In this document: in pieces, positions 18,461 to 28,522 of the stretch
How the letters are laid out: the number at the start of each line of letters is the position of its first letter
Position numbering within the stretch: the first letter of the stretch is position 1
Assembly: GCF_023516505.1 (NCBI RefSeq)
Contig: NZ_JAMGBB010000001.1
Coordinates: forward strand, 434,001-498,000
Reading direction: 5' to 3'
DNA length: 64,000 bases
Source of the DNA: Sphingomonas brevis
GTDB lineage: Bacteria > Pseudomonadota > Alphaproteobacteria > Sphingomonadales > Sphingomonadaceae
Position numbers and translations under genes: made by a program
Notes under the pieces: model-generated
What the model was told of the DNA's origin: nothing
What the model saw: the letters and a program-made list of their open reading frames with translations, nothing else
Databases searched by the model: none

Positions 18461-18778
18461 TGTTTCATTTCGGCGACAGAAAAAAGTCTAGGGATTCCGG
18501 CGATTCGCGCGATCGCGATTTTCCCCTTTTGAGCGACATTGGCTGAAATCAGCCATTTATTGGCCATTTTGGCCACTTCTCTCTGTCAAGCCAGTTTATT
18601 TCACATTGATGAAAAATCCGCTCTTGAATCGCGCGCTCCAGACTCTCAAAACGAACTTTCCGGCGGCGAATCCGCTCCGGGGGGCTAGGATTTGGGAAAG
18701 CTTTCGGTGTCGCGAATCACATTCGCGCGCGACGGCCTCTCATGTCCAGCAAAGTTAGAGTTTGGGAGGCGCGAGCCA
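18461..18778 (+). other. Leader region of dnaA (no gene)
   Basis: This 318-bp stretch is AT-richer than its surroundings. It contains GGCTGA-AA-TCAGCC (18541-18554) and two copies of TGGCCA seven bases apart (start 18561 and 18570). No consensus DnaA box (TTATCCACA) was found, so autoregulation by DnaA or an origin is not supported here. A GGGAGG ribosome site just before 18779 belongs to dnaA. No clear promoter could be fixed. Confidence 0.5.
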
Positions 18779-20182
18779 GTGCAGGGCAGTCGGGAAAATT
18801 TGTGTGTCTCCGATGCCGCCACGGTACCTGCGCCACTCGAAGCTGCCTGGGAAACGATCCGGACCGGCCTTCGTCGCGACTGTGGCACTCGTACGTTCGA
18901 TGGCTGGTTGAAGCCGGCCGAGCTGGGCGTGTTCGATGGCGAATCCGGCGAACTCGAAATCGTCATGCCAAGTCAGTTCATGGCCGACTGGGTGCAAAGC
19001 CATTTCGGCGAGCGGTTGTCATTGGCCTGGCGCAGCGTGCTGCCGATCGTCCGGGACGTCAGGATCGTTGCTTCGGCTGACGGTCCCAAGCCGGCACCTC
19101 TGCTGATCCTTGAGGAAATTCCGGTGGCGCCGGCGAGCGCCCGTGAGCGTGACCCTTCCGCTCCCAATTTCGATCCGCGTTATCGTTTCGACACCTTCGT
19201 GGTCGGCAAGGCCAACGAGGTTGCCGCGACCGCAGCCCGGACCCTGGCAACGGCGGACAGCGTCGCATTCAATCCGCTGTTTATCCATGGTGGTACGGGC
19301 CGCGGCAAAACCCATTTGCTGCACGCCATCGGCCAGGCCTTCCTCGATCATCGCCCGACAGGCCGCGTGGTATCGATGTCGGCCGAGAAATTCATGGTCG
19401 AGTTCATTCGGGCGCTCAAGGAAAACGACACGATCGGCTTCAAGAGCCGGCTGCGCTCCGCCGACCTGTTGCTGATTGACGACGTTCAGTTCATCGCTGG
19501 CAAGGATTCCACCCAAGAGGAATTCTTCCACACCATGAACGAGATCATCACCGCCAACCGGCGGCTTGTGATCACTTCCGACCGCGCGCCGCAGGACCTC
19601 GACGGGATCGCGCCGCGCATCCTGTCGCGCCTCAGCTGGGGCCTGGTCGCCGACATTAATCCGGCCGATTATGAGCTCCGGCTCAACATCATCGATGCCA
19701 AGCTGGCGGCCCTGCCAGGCGTCGAGATGCCGCGCGGTGTGGTCGAATTTCTGGCCCGCCGGATCACCAGTTCGATCCGCGAACTTGAGGGCGCGCTCAA
19801 TCGAATCGCCGCCTATGCGATGATGACCGGCCGGGCGATCGACGTCGCCTTTGTCGAGGAAGTGCTGGCCAATGTGCTGCGGGCCAACCAGCGCCGTATC
19901 TCGATCGACGAAATCCAGACGCAGGTCGCCGAACATTACCGCATCCGCAAGGCAGAGATGACCTCGGCTCGGCGGGCCCGGGAGGTTGCACGACCGCGCC
20001 AGGTGGCGATGTATCTGTCGAAACAACTGACGCCCAAGTCACTGCCGGATATCGGCCGCCGGTTTGGCGGGCGCGACCACACGACGGTGATCCACGCGGT
20101 CAAACAGATTGAGCGGTTGCGCGCCGCGGACTCGGAGCTTGATGCCGACATCCGGCTGCTGACGCGCCAGTTGGAGGGCTGA
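18779..20182 (+). CDS. dnaA: Chromosomal replication initiator protein DnaA
   Basis: The AAA+ initiator that opens the replication origin. Domain I is near the start ([17 protein letters not shown]...FDGWLKP), then a linker, the AAA+ domain with Walker [16 protein letters not shown] and Walker [14 protein letters not shown], and the C-terminal DNA-binding domain with the signature [16 protein letters not shown]. The GTG at 18779 is chosen because GGGAGG lies 7-9 nt upstream and it gives 467 residues, a normal length. In-frame starts up to 18692 lack a ribosome site. It follows rpsT, as is usual in alphaproteobacteria, where the origin is normally elsewhere. Confidence 0.95.
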   Translation: MQGSRENLCVSDAATVPAPLEAAWETIRTGLRRDCGTRTFDGWLKPAELGVFDGESGELEIVMPSQFMADWVQSHFGERLSLAWRSVLPIVRDVRIVASADGPKPAPLLILEEIPVAPASARERDPSAPNFDPRYRFDTFVVGKANEVAATAARTLATADSVAFNPLFIHGGTGRGKTHLLHAIGQAFLDHRPTGRVVSMSAEKFMVEFIRALKENDTIGFKSRLRSADLLLIDDVQFIAGKDSTQEEFFHTMNEIITANRRLVITSDRAPQDLDGIAPRILSRLSWGLVADINPADYELRLNIIDAKLAALPGVEMPRGVVEFLARRITSSIRELEGALNRIAAYAMMTGRAIDVAFVEEVLANVLRANQRRISIDEIQTQVAEHYRIRKAEMTSARRAREVARPRQVAMYLSKQLTPKSLPDIGRRFGGRDHTTVIHAVKQIERLRAADSELDADIRLLTRQLEG

Positions 20183-20262
20183 TCTGGGGCAATAGGGCGC
20201 CGGCGGTAACTGCGTTATCGCGGATGCCTGAGGGAAAGAGGTCCAGTCCCCAACTGGTCGAG

Positions 20263-20288
20263 GGTCCGCCTGGGAAACCAGGCGGGCC
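20263..20288 (+). terminator. Strong GAAA-loop hairpin after dnaA
   Basis: An 11-bp stem (20263-20273 with 20278-20288, one T-G pair) closed by a GAAA loop, followed by CTACTTTATG. A smaller stem, CCAGT-CCCCA-ACTGG, lies just before it at 20243-20257. The position between dnaA and the convergent DUF4136 gene fits a terminator, perhaps for both strands. The ordered stems also allow a small RNA. Confidence 0.55.
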
Positions 20289-20306
20289 CTACTTTATGCC
20301 CACCAT

Positions 20307-20969
20307 TCAGTAAGAGCTCGTCGCGGACTGCTTGCCTTCCGGCGGAATGGTGATCTTGATCGTCTCGCCCGAATTGCCGGGGAAGCCGGTGAACATCGCC
20401 TCGACCAGGCTTGGTACCGTCTTGCTGAACGTGCTGTTGCGGGACCGGGCCATGGCCTTGCCCTCGAACAGCGAGATATTGTCCACCTTCCGCCGAATGT
20501 TGAGGTTCATTTCGGTGATATAATAAGTGTAGGTGCGGACATCGTTATAGGAGCTTGGACCCCACCAATATGGGTCGTTCCAGCCCCAGTAATAGCTGTG
20601 GCGGCCATAGTAGAATGGCGAGCCCCAGCCGTATCCCGGACCGTAGAATGATGGGTAGCTCGTGATTTCCGTCTGCGGGTCGCTGACCCCGTAGCCGACG
20701 AGCGCGACCATGGTAGCTTGGCCAAGGCTCGGAGCGCGGGTGTAGCCCAAGGCCTGAAGATGCTGCGCAACCTGTTCGGCGTAACCCGAGAATTCGAGGC
20801 CGCCCTCATTGGCCGGATCGGCTGGCATGAGCCAGAAGCTCTGCCCCTGTGGCGCAGGCATGGCCTGGAAGCGGGACACCTGCGTTTGCAGGCCAGTGGC
20901 GCAGGCCGAAAGGCCGAGCGCCGATGAACCGAGTAGGATTGCGGCGGCCAGTTTCTTGATACGCATCAT
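20307..20969 (-). CDS. DUF4136 family lipoprotein
   Basis: The 220 residues start with a lipoprotein signal ending in LSAC (lipid-carrying Cys near residue 22). The mature protein has the DUF4136 layout: an N-terminal strand region, a middle segment very rich in Tyr, Trp and Gly (residues about 105-150, for example GRHSYYWGWNDPYWWG), then YYITEMNLNIRR and a C-terminal helix. Such proteins are probably outer-membrane lipoproteins of unknown role. Two adjacent ATG codons at the start are both possible. Confidence 0.8.
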   Translation of the reverse strand: MMRIKKLAAAILLGSSALGLSACATGLQTQVSRFQAMPAPQGQSFWLMPADPANEGGLEFSGYAEQVAQHLQALGYTRAPSLGQATMVALVGYGVSDPQTEITSYPSFYGPGYGWGSPFYYGRHSYYWGWNDPYWWGPSSYNDVRTYTYYITEMNLNIRRKVDNISLFEGKAMARSRNSTFSKTVPSLVEAMFTGFPGNSGETIKITIPPEGKQSATSSY

Positions 20970-21069
20970 GTCACACCCCGAGTCGGAGATTCCGTTGAGA
21001 GCGAGAACATAGCATGAAACGTTCTGAATAGGCGATGAAGCGAGACAGTCGCCTTGCAGACTCTGGGCG

Positions 21070-22092
21070 TTATCCTCTGAGGCCTACCGCCCGATAAGCT
21101 TCGGCCAGAGTCGGCGCAGCCAGCGCCGCCGCCTTCTCGGCACCCGCGGCAAGGATCGCGTCAAGCGCCGTCTCGTCGCGGCGAAGCTCGATCAGCCGGT
21201 CGCGCAACGGACCAACCAGGGCGATCGTCGCATCGGCTAGAACTGGCTTGAACGCGCCGAACCCCTGGCCGGCAAAACGCTGCAGCACCGTCTCCGGCGT
21301 CTCGCCGGTCATTGCCGCCAGGATCCCGACCAGGTTTTTCGCTTCCGGGCGTCCCTCGAGGAGCGTCGGATCGTCGGGCAGCGGGTCGGGGTCGGTTTTG
21401 GCCTTGCGGATTTTCTGCGCAATCACATCGTCACTGTCGGTCAGGTGGATCCGGCTTTGCTCCGACGGATCGGACTTGGACATTTTCGCCGTGCCGTCGC
21501 GAAGGCTCATCACCCGTGCCGCGGTGCCGCCGCCGATGAACGGTTCCGGCGGAATGAACAGCTCGATGTCAAAGTCATTATTGAACTTGAGTGCGATGTC
21601 GCGGGCCAGCTCGATGTGCTGCTTCTGGTCTTCGCCGACGGGAACATGGGTTGCCTGATAGATCAGCACGTCAGCCGCCTGGAGGACCGGATAGTCGAAC
21701 AAGCCTACGCTCGAGCCTTCGCGGTTCTTGCCGGCCTTGTCCTTCCACTGTGTCATGCGATTCAGCCAGCCCATTCGAGCCGTACAATTAAGAATCCAGC
21801 ACAGCTCGGCATGGGCAGGGACCGCGCTGTGCGCAAATACGATCGACTTGTCGGGATCGATTCCGCTGGCGATCAGGGCAGCTGCCATCTCCCGCACGTT
21901 GGCGCGCAGCAGGGCAGGCTCGATGTCGACCGTCAGCGCGTGCAGGTCGGCGAGGAAAAACAGGCACTCGGCTTCATCCTGCATCCTCACCCAGCGCAGG
22001 ATCGCACCGAGCAGATTGCCGAGGTGCAGATCGCCGGTCGGCTGAATGCCCGAGACGACGCGCATATGATCAGGGCCAACATTAGCCGGCAT
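21070..22092 (-). CDS. trpS: Tryptophan--tRNA ligase
   Basis: A class I aminoacyl-tRNA synthetase charging tRNA-Trp. The 340 residues contain the HIGH-type motif [13 protein letters not shown], the family segment [18 protein letters not shown] and the KMSKS loop AKMSKSDPS. The length is standard. The ATG at 22092 overlaps the end of murJ by 11 bp, so it is read from the murJ transcript; an in-frame ATG nine codons later is possible. Pairing of murJ and trpS is common in Sphingomonadales. Confidence 0.97.
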   Translation of the reverse strand: MPANVGPDHMRVVSGIQPTGDLHLGNLLGAILRWVRMQDEAECLFFLADLHALTVDIEPALLRANVREMAAALIASGIDPDKSIVFAHSAVPAHAELCWILNCTARMGWLNRMTQWKDKAGKNREGSSVGLFDYPVLQAADVLIYQATHVPVGEDQKQHIELARDIALKFNNDFDIELFIPPEPFIGGGTAARVMSLRDGTAKMSKSDPSEQSRIHLTDSDDVIAQKIRKAKTDPDPLPDDPTLLEGRPEAKNLVGILAAMTGETPETVLQRFAGQGFGAFKPVLADATIALVGPLRDRLIELRRDETALDAILAAGAEKAAALAAPTLAEAYRAVGLRG

Positions 22093-23641
22093 CGGTATAG
22101 GGCCTCCTTCGGCGGAACAGTGCCCGCAACTCTTCCTTGTCGGTACCGCCTAGCATCCAGACGGCGGGGAAGTAGACCGCCATCCCGCCGCCGACCAAGG
22201 CCAGCACCCCTACCATTCGATGGCCGGTCGATCCCGAGAACCAGTTGGGGATGGCAAGCTTGATGGCATAAAGCGCCGCCGCCATCAGCACTCCGGCCAA
22301 TAGCTGCCGGGCGATCCGGGAGGCCAGCCAGCCTTCGATCCGGAAATGGCCTCGCCGATGCAGCACGACGTAGAGCATCACGCAATTGAGCCAGGAGCAG
22401 ATGGCGATCGCCGCGGCGAGGCCGGCGATGCCGAACGGCGGGATCAGTGCAAAGTTGAGCACGACTGTCGCAACCAGCACGATGCACGCAATCTTGACCG
22501 GCGTGGCCGTGTCCTGACGAGCGTAGAAGCCGGGCGTCAGCACCTTGACCAGCACATAGGCGGGCAGGCCAAGGACGATGATCGACAAGGTGAGCGCGGT
22601 GAGGCGCGCATCCTCGGCCGTGAAGCGACCCCCCTGAAACAGCGCGGACGCCAGCGGGCCGGCGCTGACCGCCAGCGCCAGCGCGGCGGGCAGGCACAGC
22701 AGCATCGCCAGCTCTGCTGCCTGGCCCTGGACCTTGGCGGCCTTGCCGGGCTCATTCGCGCCGACATGCTTGCTGACCTGCGGCAGGATGGCGGTGCCGA
22801 GCGCGGCCCCGATCACGCCGAGTGGCAGCTGATTGAGACGATCGGCATAGTTGAAATAGCTGAGCGAGCCGGTGCCGATCCGTGCCAGGAAGAAAGTGTC
22901 GATGAAGGCGCTGATCTGATAGACGCCCGCGCCCAGCGTCGCGGGGATGACGACGCGGACGAATTGCCGCACCCCCGGGGTCATCTTGGGTCGCCGCAGC
23001 TTCAGGACGATGCCGGCGCGCTTGCACGCGGCGATAAGCAGGCCGAGCTGGAGCACGCCGCCAACCGTCACTGCGATGGCAAGCGCCGTGGCCGAAACGG
23101 TGCCGCCTACCGGCACGAAAATCAGTGCCGACAACATGGCGAGGTTGAGAAGGGCCGGTGCGAAGGCCGCGGCCGTAAAGCGGGCGAGGCTGTTGAGGAT
23201 CCCCGAGAAGAGCGAAACGAGGCTGATCAGGATGAGATAGGGGAAGGTGATGCTGGTCAGCAGGGTAGCGAGCGAAAGCTTTTCGCCTTCATATCCTGAG
23301 ATCAGGAAAACGAACGGCCCCATGATGATTTCGAACACAACGGTGAAAAGGACCAGGGTCGGTGCGAATACGGCCAGCACTTCCTCGGAGAAATTCTTCG
23401 CTTCGGCCTCGCCATTCTCGCCCTGCAGTCGCTGGGCATAGAGCGGGACGAAGCCAGCCGAGAACGCACCCTCACCGAAGAGCCGGCGAAAGGTGTTGGG
23501 AAGGCGGAATGCGACAAAGAAGGCGTCCGCCTGCCAACTGGCGCCCATGACCCGACTCATCAGCATTTCGCGGGCAAATCCCGCGACGCGGCTGACCAGC
23601 GTCAGGCCGCCGATCGTGCCTGTCGCCTTGACTAGGTTCAT
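22082..23641 (-). CDS. murJ: Lipid II flippase MurJ
   Basis: An inner-membrane protein of the MOP/MATE superfamily that moves lipid II to the periplasmic side for peptidoglycan synthesis. The 519 residues have about 14 membrane segments and the MurJ signatures [17 protein letters not shown] near the start and [20 protein letters not shown] in the middle. The length is normal. It starts at ATG 23641, 20 bp after the secB stop on the same strand, so secB-murJ-trpS may form one operon. Confidence 0.95.
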   Translation of the reverse strand: MNLVKATGTIGGLTLVSRVAGFAREMLMSRVMGASWQADAFFVAFRLPNTFRRLFGEGAFSAGFVPLYAQRLQGENGEAEAKNFSEEVLAVFAPTLVLFTVVFEIIMGPFVFLISGYEGEKLSLATLLTSITFPYLILISLVSLFSGILNSLARFTAAAFAPALLNLAMLSALIFVPVGGTVSATALAIAVTVGGVLQLGLLIAACKRAGIVLKLRRPKMTPGVRQFVRVVIPATLGAGVYQISAFIDTFFLARIGTGSLSYFNYADRLNQLPLGVIGAALGTAILPQVSKHVGANEPGKAAKVQGQAAELAMLLCLPAALALAVSAGPLASALFQGGRFTAEDARLTALTLSIIVLGLPAYVLVKVLTPGFYARQDTATPVKIACIVLVATVVLNFALIPPFGIAGLAAAIAICSWLNCVMLYVVLHRRGHFRIEGWLASRIARQLLAGVLMAAALYAIKLAIPNWFSGSTGHRMVGVLALVGGGMAVYFPAVWMLGGTDKEELRALFRRRRPYTDAG

Positions 23642-23661
23642 GGGCTTGGCCGGCTGACGAA

Positions 23662-24189
23662 TCAGGCGTGGCCGACCGGCGGCTCGCCATCGCCGCCCGG
23701 CTGACCCTCAACCTGCTGCTGCGCTTCGGCCTGGGCCATGTAGGCGCTGGCGAAATCGATCGGATCGAGCAGCACCGGCGGGAAGCCCAGATTCTGGACC
23801 GCCTCGGCGATGATCTGCCGCGCGAACGGGAACATAAGGCGCGGCGCCTCGACCACCAGGAAGGGGGTCAACGCTTCCTCGGGAATGTTTCGAAAACCGA
23901 ACAGACCGCCGTAGCTCAAGTCGACAATGAAATGCGTTCCACTCTCGGATTTGGCATTGACCTCGATCTTCAACACCACTTCATGAACCTCTTCGGCGAC
24001 CTTGTTGCCGGCGATCCCGAACTGAACGTCGAGGGAGGGCTGGGTCTGCCATTGGAAAGCCTGTGGCGACGAGGGGCTTTCTGCCGATAAATCCTTGATA
24101 TACTGGTGAATCGTCGCAACCTGGGGCTGGTCGTCCGCGCCTTGGCCATTGCCTTCGGGCGCGGGGTTGATGGGGTCCTGGTCGGCCAT
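23662..24189 (-). CDS. secB: Protein-export chaperone SecB
   Basis: A cytoplasmic tetrameric chaperone that keeps precursors unfolded and hands them to SecA. The 175 residues carry the conserved stretches QYIKDLSAESPSSPQAF, VLKIEVNAKSESGTHFIVDL, YGGLFGFRNIPEEALTPFL and PRLMFPFARQIIAEAVQNLG. The C-terminus has an acidic/Gln-rich tail. The ATG at 24189 follows AAGGAAA. Divergent from the Tim44-like gene across a 192-bp gap. Confidence 0.95.
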   Translation of the reverse strand: MADQDPINPAPEGNGQGADDQPQVATIHQYIKDLSAESPSSPQAFQWQTQPSLDVQFGIAGNKVAEEVHEVVLKIEVNAKSESGTHFIVDLSYGGLFGFRNIPEEALTPFLVVEAPRLMFPFARQIIAEAVQNLGFPPVLLDPIDFASAYMAQAEAQQQVEGQPGGDGEPPVGHA

Positions 24190-24381
24190 GAAATTTCCTT
24201 GGAAGAATCGTAACGGTTGAAAGGGTAGGCTAGGTCCGGTTGGGCCCGCCAAACACGGGCGAGCGACTAGCAGTCGCGCCTTTGTGGTGCAATGGCGAGG
24301 CCATGTGATGGAGCGCCCTTTGAATATGTGCGTTGTCGGGATTATGTTGGGCCTGAAATTCACGTTCGAACGGAATCGTCA

Positions 24382-25038
24382 TTGACCGCAATTGTTATCC
24401 TCGCACTCGTCGCTTTGTTCATCGGCCTCAGGCTGTACAGCGTGCTGGGCGAGCGCACCGGGCATGAGCAGCCGATCCTGAAGCCGGCCGATCCGGAAGC
24501 CGATGCCAGGATGGAACCGCGGGCCGCGCCGCGGGCGGCGACGGCCACCGTGGCCAGCGAGCCCGACGATCTGGCTTACCTGCCGACCGCTGGGCCAGGC
24601 GTGCGCGCCCTGCTGGCAGCGGACTCGACCTTCGACGTCGCTCGCTTCCTGGAGGGAAGCAAGGCGGCATATCGTATGATCCTCGAAGCCTTCTGGAAGG
24701 GCGATGTCGAAGCGATGAAGCCCTATGTCGATGCTCACGTTTTCGAAACTTTCGCGGGAGCGGTCGAGCAGCGAACCAAGGATGGACTGGCACTCGACAA
24801 CCGGCTGGTCGCGATCGACCAAACGTTGATTGCCGGAGCCGAGATCGATCGGAACGTGGCGCTGGTCACCGTCAGGTTTGAGGCGGATATCGCCGCCGTC
24901 ACCCGCAACGCCGCGGGCGAGGTCGTCGCCGGGTCCCTGTCGGATGCGATTCAGACTCGAGATCGCTGGACCTTCCGCCGCGATATTAGTTCGCGCGATC
25001 CAAACTGGCTGCTGGTCGAAACCGACGAGGAAGAGTGA
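24382..25038 (+). CDS. Tim44/TimA-like domain protein
   Basis: The 218 residues begin with one membrane helix (TAIVILALVALFIGLRLYSVLG), then GERTGHEQP, a linker, and a Tim44-like domain (FLEGSKAAYRMILEAFWKGD, then an NTF2-like beta sheet). The mitochondrial relative Tim44 links the import channel to Hsp70; the bacterial role is unsettled but probably membrane-related. The TTG at 24382 gives the usual N-terminus; a GTG at 24328 is another option and the ribosome site is weak. The stop overlaps mltA by 4 bp (GTGA). It faces secB across the shared gap. Confidence 0.78.
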   Translation: MTAIVILALVALFIGLRLYSVLGERTGHEQPILKPADPEADARMEPRAAPRAATATVASEPDDLAYLPTAGPGVRALLAADSTFDVARFLEGSKAAYRMILEAFWKGDVEAMKPYVDAHVFETFAGAVEQRTKDGLALDNRLVAIDQTLIAGAEIDRNVALVTVRFEADIAAVTRNAAGEVVAGSLSDAIQTRDRWTFRRDISSRDPNWLLVETDEEE

Positions 25039-26228
25039 GGGCGTTCGCGCGGCGCGCCGCGCTTGCCCTGACGCTTGTGGTTGCAGCCTGCGCTCCGCGC
25101 ACGCCCACCCCGCCAACGGTTCCACCACCGGCACCAGCCCCCGTGCCGGTGCCGACACCGCCGCCGCCACCACCCGCTCCGCCACCTCCTGCAACGGCCC
25201 GTGACGCCGGAGTTGCGCTCGGCTCGCCGGCGCCCCTCAACGGAGTCGAAGCGGAGCGCGCGCTGGCTGCATTTCGATTGAGCTGCCCGGCGCTGATGAA
25301 GCGCCAGGACCAAAGCGGCCTGACCACTGCCGCGGATTGGCAGCCGCTGTGCAGCGAAGCCTCAAGCCTGCCATCCGCCAACGCCGCCGCTTTTTTCCGA
25401 GACCGGTTCGAATGGGTAAGAGTGGGGGCCGGCGAGGCGTTCGCCACCGGCTATTATGAGCCGGAAATCCTGGGATCGCGCACGCAGGCCGATGGCTATG
25501 CCGTTCCGATTTACGCCAAACCCGACGATCTCATTCGCTGCACCAAGCCGGACGGTACGGCCGGGCGCGGGCGAATCGACGAGACCGGGACATGCGCCCT
25601 CTACTTTGCCCGGGCCGAAATTGAGGATGGCGCACTTGCCAACCGTGGCCTCGAGCTTGCCTGGGCAGCTGATCCAGTCGAGCTGTTTTTCCTGCAGATT
25701 CAGGGATCTGGCCGGGTCAAGCTGCCGGACGGACAGGTCATGCGGATCGGCTATGCCGACCAGAACGGTCGCGAATATATCGCCATCGGACGGCTGCTCA
25801 GAGATCGCGGAATCTTGCCGCCCGGCGGGGCCAATATGGACGCCATCGTCGCCTGGATGCGCAGCCAGCCCGATGGCGGCAAAGCGCTAATGCGTGAGAA
25901 CCTCAGCTATATTTTCTTCAAGGAATTGACCGGGCCCGGTCCATTGGGTGCGCTGAACGTGCCGGTCACCGCGCGATCCTCGGTCGCGGCGGACCCGAAA
26001 TTCGTCCCGCTCGGTGCCCCGGTGTTCCTGACTCTCGATCGGCGCGAAGCTTCCGGACTGTGGGTCGCGCAGGATACTGGAGGGGCGATCAAGGGTGCCA
26101 ACCGGTTCGACACCTTTTGGGGTGCGGGCGACGCCGCACGCCAGACGGCGGGCGGCATGTCAGCCAAGGGTCAGGCGTTGATCTTGCTGCCAAAGGGGAC
26201 GGTGGCTCATGCGCAAACTGTCCCCTGA
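25035..26228 (+). CDS. mltA: Membrane-bound lytic murein transglycosylase A
   Basis: It cleaves peptidoglycan glycan strands to 1,6-anhydro products. The 397 residues start with a lipoprotein signal (VVAAC, Cys near residue 19), then a linker of about 35 residues that is nearly all Pro and Ala, then the MltA double-psi barrel domain (ATGYYEPEILGSR, FFLQIQGSGRVKLPDG, GYADQNGREY) and the 3D domain (TARSSVAADPKFVPLGAPVF, WVAQDTGGAIKG) with its catalytic Asp in AQDTGG. The GTG at 25035 overlaps the stop of the Tim44-like gene; the Smr gene overlaps its end by 20 bp. Confidence 0.95.
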   Translation: MRAFARRAALALTLVVAACAPRTPTPPTVPPPAPAPVPVPTPPPPPPAPPPPATARDAGVALGSPAPLNGVEAERALAAFRLSCPALMKRQDQSGLTTAADWQPLCSEASSLPSANAAAFFRDRFEWVRVGAGEAFATGYYEPEILGSRTQADGYAVPIYAKPDDLIRCTKPDGTAGRGRIDETGTCALYFARAEIEDGALANRGLELAWAADPVELFFLQIQGSGRVKLPDGQVMRIGYADQNGREYIAIGRLLRDRGILPPGGANMDAIVAWMRSQPDGGKALMRENLSYIFFKELTGPGPLGALNVPVTARSSVAADPKFVPLGAPVFLTLDRREASGLWVAQDTGGAIKGANRFDTFWGAGDAARQTAGGMSAKGQALILLPKGTVAHAQTVP

Positions 26229-26742
26229 CGAGGCCGAACTGTGGGCCAAGGTCACAGCGACCATTCGTCCGCTTTCCCGCGAATCGATCGATCGACCCAA
26301 GCTGCCGTTGCCCACGCCAGTCGTTAGCCAGCCGAAGCCAAAGGGCAGAATTCCCGCGGCCAGACCAGTCGAGCCTGCACCGAGCCGTCCGAGGTCACTT
26401 CAAAACGCGACGTTGGATGGCAGCTGGGACCGGCGAATTGGGTCCGGACGCGTACAGCCCGACCGGACGATCGATCTTCATGGCCACAGTCTCGACGGCG
26501 CATGGCAAGCGATCGACCAGGGCATCGAACGCGCCATTGCCTCGGGAAATCGAGTCATACTGTTAATCACCGGCCATCAGCGGCAGGGCGAACCCCCGTT
26601 GGCGCGAGGCCGGATCAGAGCCGCGGTATACGATTGGCTGGCGGCTTCGCGGCATGCTTCGCACATCGCCGCGGTCAGGGCCGCTCACCCTCGTCACGGC
26701 GGCGGCGGAAGCCTCTATATAATTTTGCGAAAAACCTTCTGA
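26209..26742 (+). CDS. Smr/MutS2-type domain protein
   Basis: The 177 residues have a basic, Pro-rich N-terminal part and a C-terminal Smr domain with the signature TIDLHGHSLDGAWQAIDQGI and the later VILLITGHQRQG and GGGGSLYIILRK. Smr domains are nucleases acting on DNA or on stalled-ribosome mRNA; which substrate applies here is not visible. It overlaps mltA by 20 bp in another frame, closing the Tim44-like/mltA/Smr run that is conserved in Sphingomonadales. Confidence 0.88.
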   Translation: MRKLSPDEAELWAKVTATIRPLSRESIDRPKLPLPTPVVSQPKPKGRIPAARPVEPAPSRPRSLQNATLDGSWDRRIGSGRVQPDRTIDLHGHSLDGAWQAIDQGIERAIASGNRVILLITGHQRQGEPPLARGRIRAAVYDWLAASRHASHIAAVRAAHPRHGGGGSLYIILRKTF

Positions 26743-26783
26743 ACTCCACCCTTTTTTAACCTCATCTGTTTAGCCCTGTTTTC

Positions 26784-28520
26784 TTGAAGATTCCCGCGGC
26801 GCGCACGCGGGAGGCAAGGGGCAGGCAGATTTCGACGGTTACGGACGGTACTGCGCAGAAAATCAGCAACGCCCTGTTGTCGGGCGCGGCGGGCATTGCC
26901 TCGTTCCTATTTTCGCTAATGGCCTTCCTCTACATCACCCGGTTTAACGAGCAGGTTCTCGCTTCCATCGGCGCCGGCGTTTTCTGCCTGTTGATCAGCT
27001 ACATCGCCTCGGAACGCCCCAACAGCGAGAGCGCTCGCGCCCTAAACGCGCTCGGCGACCGGCTGCTCGCCGTGGAACAGGGCGACCTGACCAGCCCAAC
27101 GCCCAAGAGCGTTCGCGAGTGCATGCCCAAGCTCGCCACTGCCGTCGACAGCCTGTTCGCCGAGGTTCGAGCTTCGATCGAAAATGCCCATGCGCTGGGA
27201 ATGTACGACCCGGTAACGTCCTTGCCCAACCGCCTGCATTTTCGTGCGGAGGCCGACAAAATGCTTGCCGCCCGGCTCGACGAAACCAAGGCTGCAATGC
27301 TGTTCGTCGATCTCGACCGGTTCAAAAACGTCAATGACAGTCTTGGCCACGCCCGCGGCGACCAGTTGCTGATCATGGTTGCCAACCGGCTGCGCGTGGT
27401 TGTTACTGCCGAGCTTGCCGAAGGGTCGGGTCAGCGGCCGCTTCTGGCGCGTCTGGCGGGGGACGAGTTCACGATCTTCTTCCCGGAGATTGAGGAAGCC
27501 GCCGACGCCGAGCGCGTTGCACGGCGGATTGCCCTGGCCATTTCCGAGCCATTCGAACTCCACGGGCACAGCGTCGATATCGGCGCCTCGGTTGGCGTGG
27601 CCATAAGCCCCGATCACGGCACCGGGATCGAGAGCCTGATGCGCGCTGCCGACATTGCCATGTACCGCGCCAAGAATAACGGCGGCGGCCGTTATTGCCT
27701 GTTCAGCGAGGAGCTGGCAGCCGAACATCAGCTGAAGATCGATACAGAAGCAGCGTTGAGCGAAGCGGTGCAGCGCGGCGAATTCCTGTTGGCGCTGCAG
27801 CCGCAGCTGAGCTTCGTTACCGGCGAGGTCAGCGGCGCCGAAGCGCTGCTGCGCTGGAATCATCCGCGCGAAGGGATGCGGTCGCCCGCGACGTTCATTC
27901 CGATCGCCGAGCAAACCGGGATCATTGCCGACATCGGCGACTGGGTGATCGCCGAGGTCGCCTCGATGCTGGCCGAATGGCACGCTCAGGGCATTAAGCG
28001 CAGGCTCGCTTTCAACGTCAGCCCGCGCCAACTCGATCGAGCGGACTTCTTCCAGCGGTTGAGGGCCACGTTCAGCGATTCGGGCGTGCCGCTGTCCCTG
28101 GTCGAGCTGGAATTCACCGAATCGGCCGCGATGGAATGTTCGGAGACGGTACTCGCGGAAATTGCCGCGCTCCGCCGCGATGGGGCGTCGATCGCCATCG
28201 ACGATTTCGGTACCGGCTATTCCAACATCGCCCGGCTTCGCACCATGCCGCTGGACCGCGTCAAACTCGATCCGTCGCTGATCGTCGATATCGAGAATAG
28301 CGAGAAGGCGCGCGTGGTAGTCCAGGCCGTGATCCAGCTGGTCAAGGGAGTCGGCGGCGAGGTGGTTGCCGAAGCGGTCGAAAATGTCGCCCAGGCCGAT
28401 ATATTGCGCGCGATGGGCTGCGAGACGGTTCAGGGCTTCGTATTCGCCCAGCCGATGTTCGAGGAAGAATATCTGAGCTGGACCCGCAATGCCGATCGCG
28501 GCTCGCGCAGCGTCGCCTAG
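26784..28520 (+). CDS. Membrane-anchored GGDEF-EAL protein (cyclic di-GMP turnover)
   Basis: The 578 residues (from the TTG at 26784) hold two N-terminal membrane helices, a short linker with a HAMP-like helix, a GGDEF domain with the active-site form AGDEF, and an EAL domain. The EAL side keeps EALLRW, DDFGTGYS, the Lys in DRVKLDPSLI and EAVEN, so phosphodiesterase activity is plausible; AGDEF is compatible with cyclase activity. No sensory domain is seen. The start is uncertain: no clear ribosome site precedes any candidate, and TTG 26784 keeps both helices. Confidence 0.9.
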   Translation: MKIPAARTREARGRQISTVTDGTAQKISNALLSGAAGIASFLFSLMAFLYITRFNEQVLASIGAGVFCLLISYIASERPNSESARALNALGDRLLAVEQGDLTSPTPKSVRECMPKLATAVDSLFAEVRASIENAHALGMYDPVTSLPNRLHFRAEADKMLAARLDETKAAMLFVDLDRFKNVNDSLGHARGDQLLIMVANRLRVVVTAELAEGSGQRPLLARLAGDEFTIFFPEIEEAADAERVARRIALAISEPFELHGHSVDIGASVGVAISPDHGTGIESLMRAADIAMYRAKNNGGGRYCLFSEELAAEHQLKIDTEAALSEAVQRGEFLLALQPQLSFVTGEVSGAEALLRWNHPREGMRSPATFIPIAEQTGIIADIGDWVIAEVASMLAEWHAQGIKRRLAFNVSPRQLDRADFFQRLRATFSDSGVPLSLVELEFTESAAMECSETVLAEIAALRRDGASIAIDDFGTGYSNIARLRTMPLDRVKLDPSLIVDIENSEKARVVVQAVIQLVKGVGGEVVAEAVENVAQADILRAMGCETVQGFVFAQPMFEEEYLSWTRNADRGSRSVA

Positions 28521-28522
28521 AT

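Noticed and set aside
18410-18778. Possible replication origin next to dnaA
   Set aside because: No consensus DnaA boxes and no cluster of AT-rich repeats. In alphaproteobacteria the origin is usually not beside dnaA.
24263-24277. GCGACT-AGC-AGTCGC palindrome between secB and the Tim44-like gene
   Set aside because: Short arms and no T run or ribosome-site overlap; could be chance in a 192-bp divergent gap.
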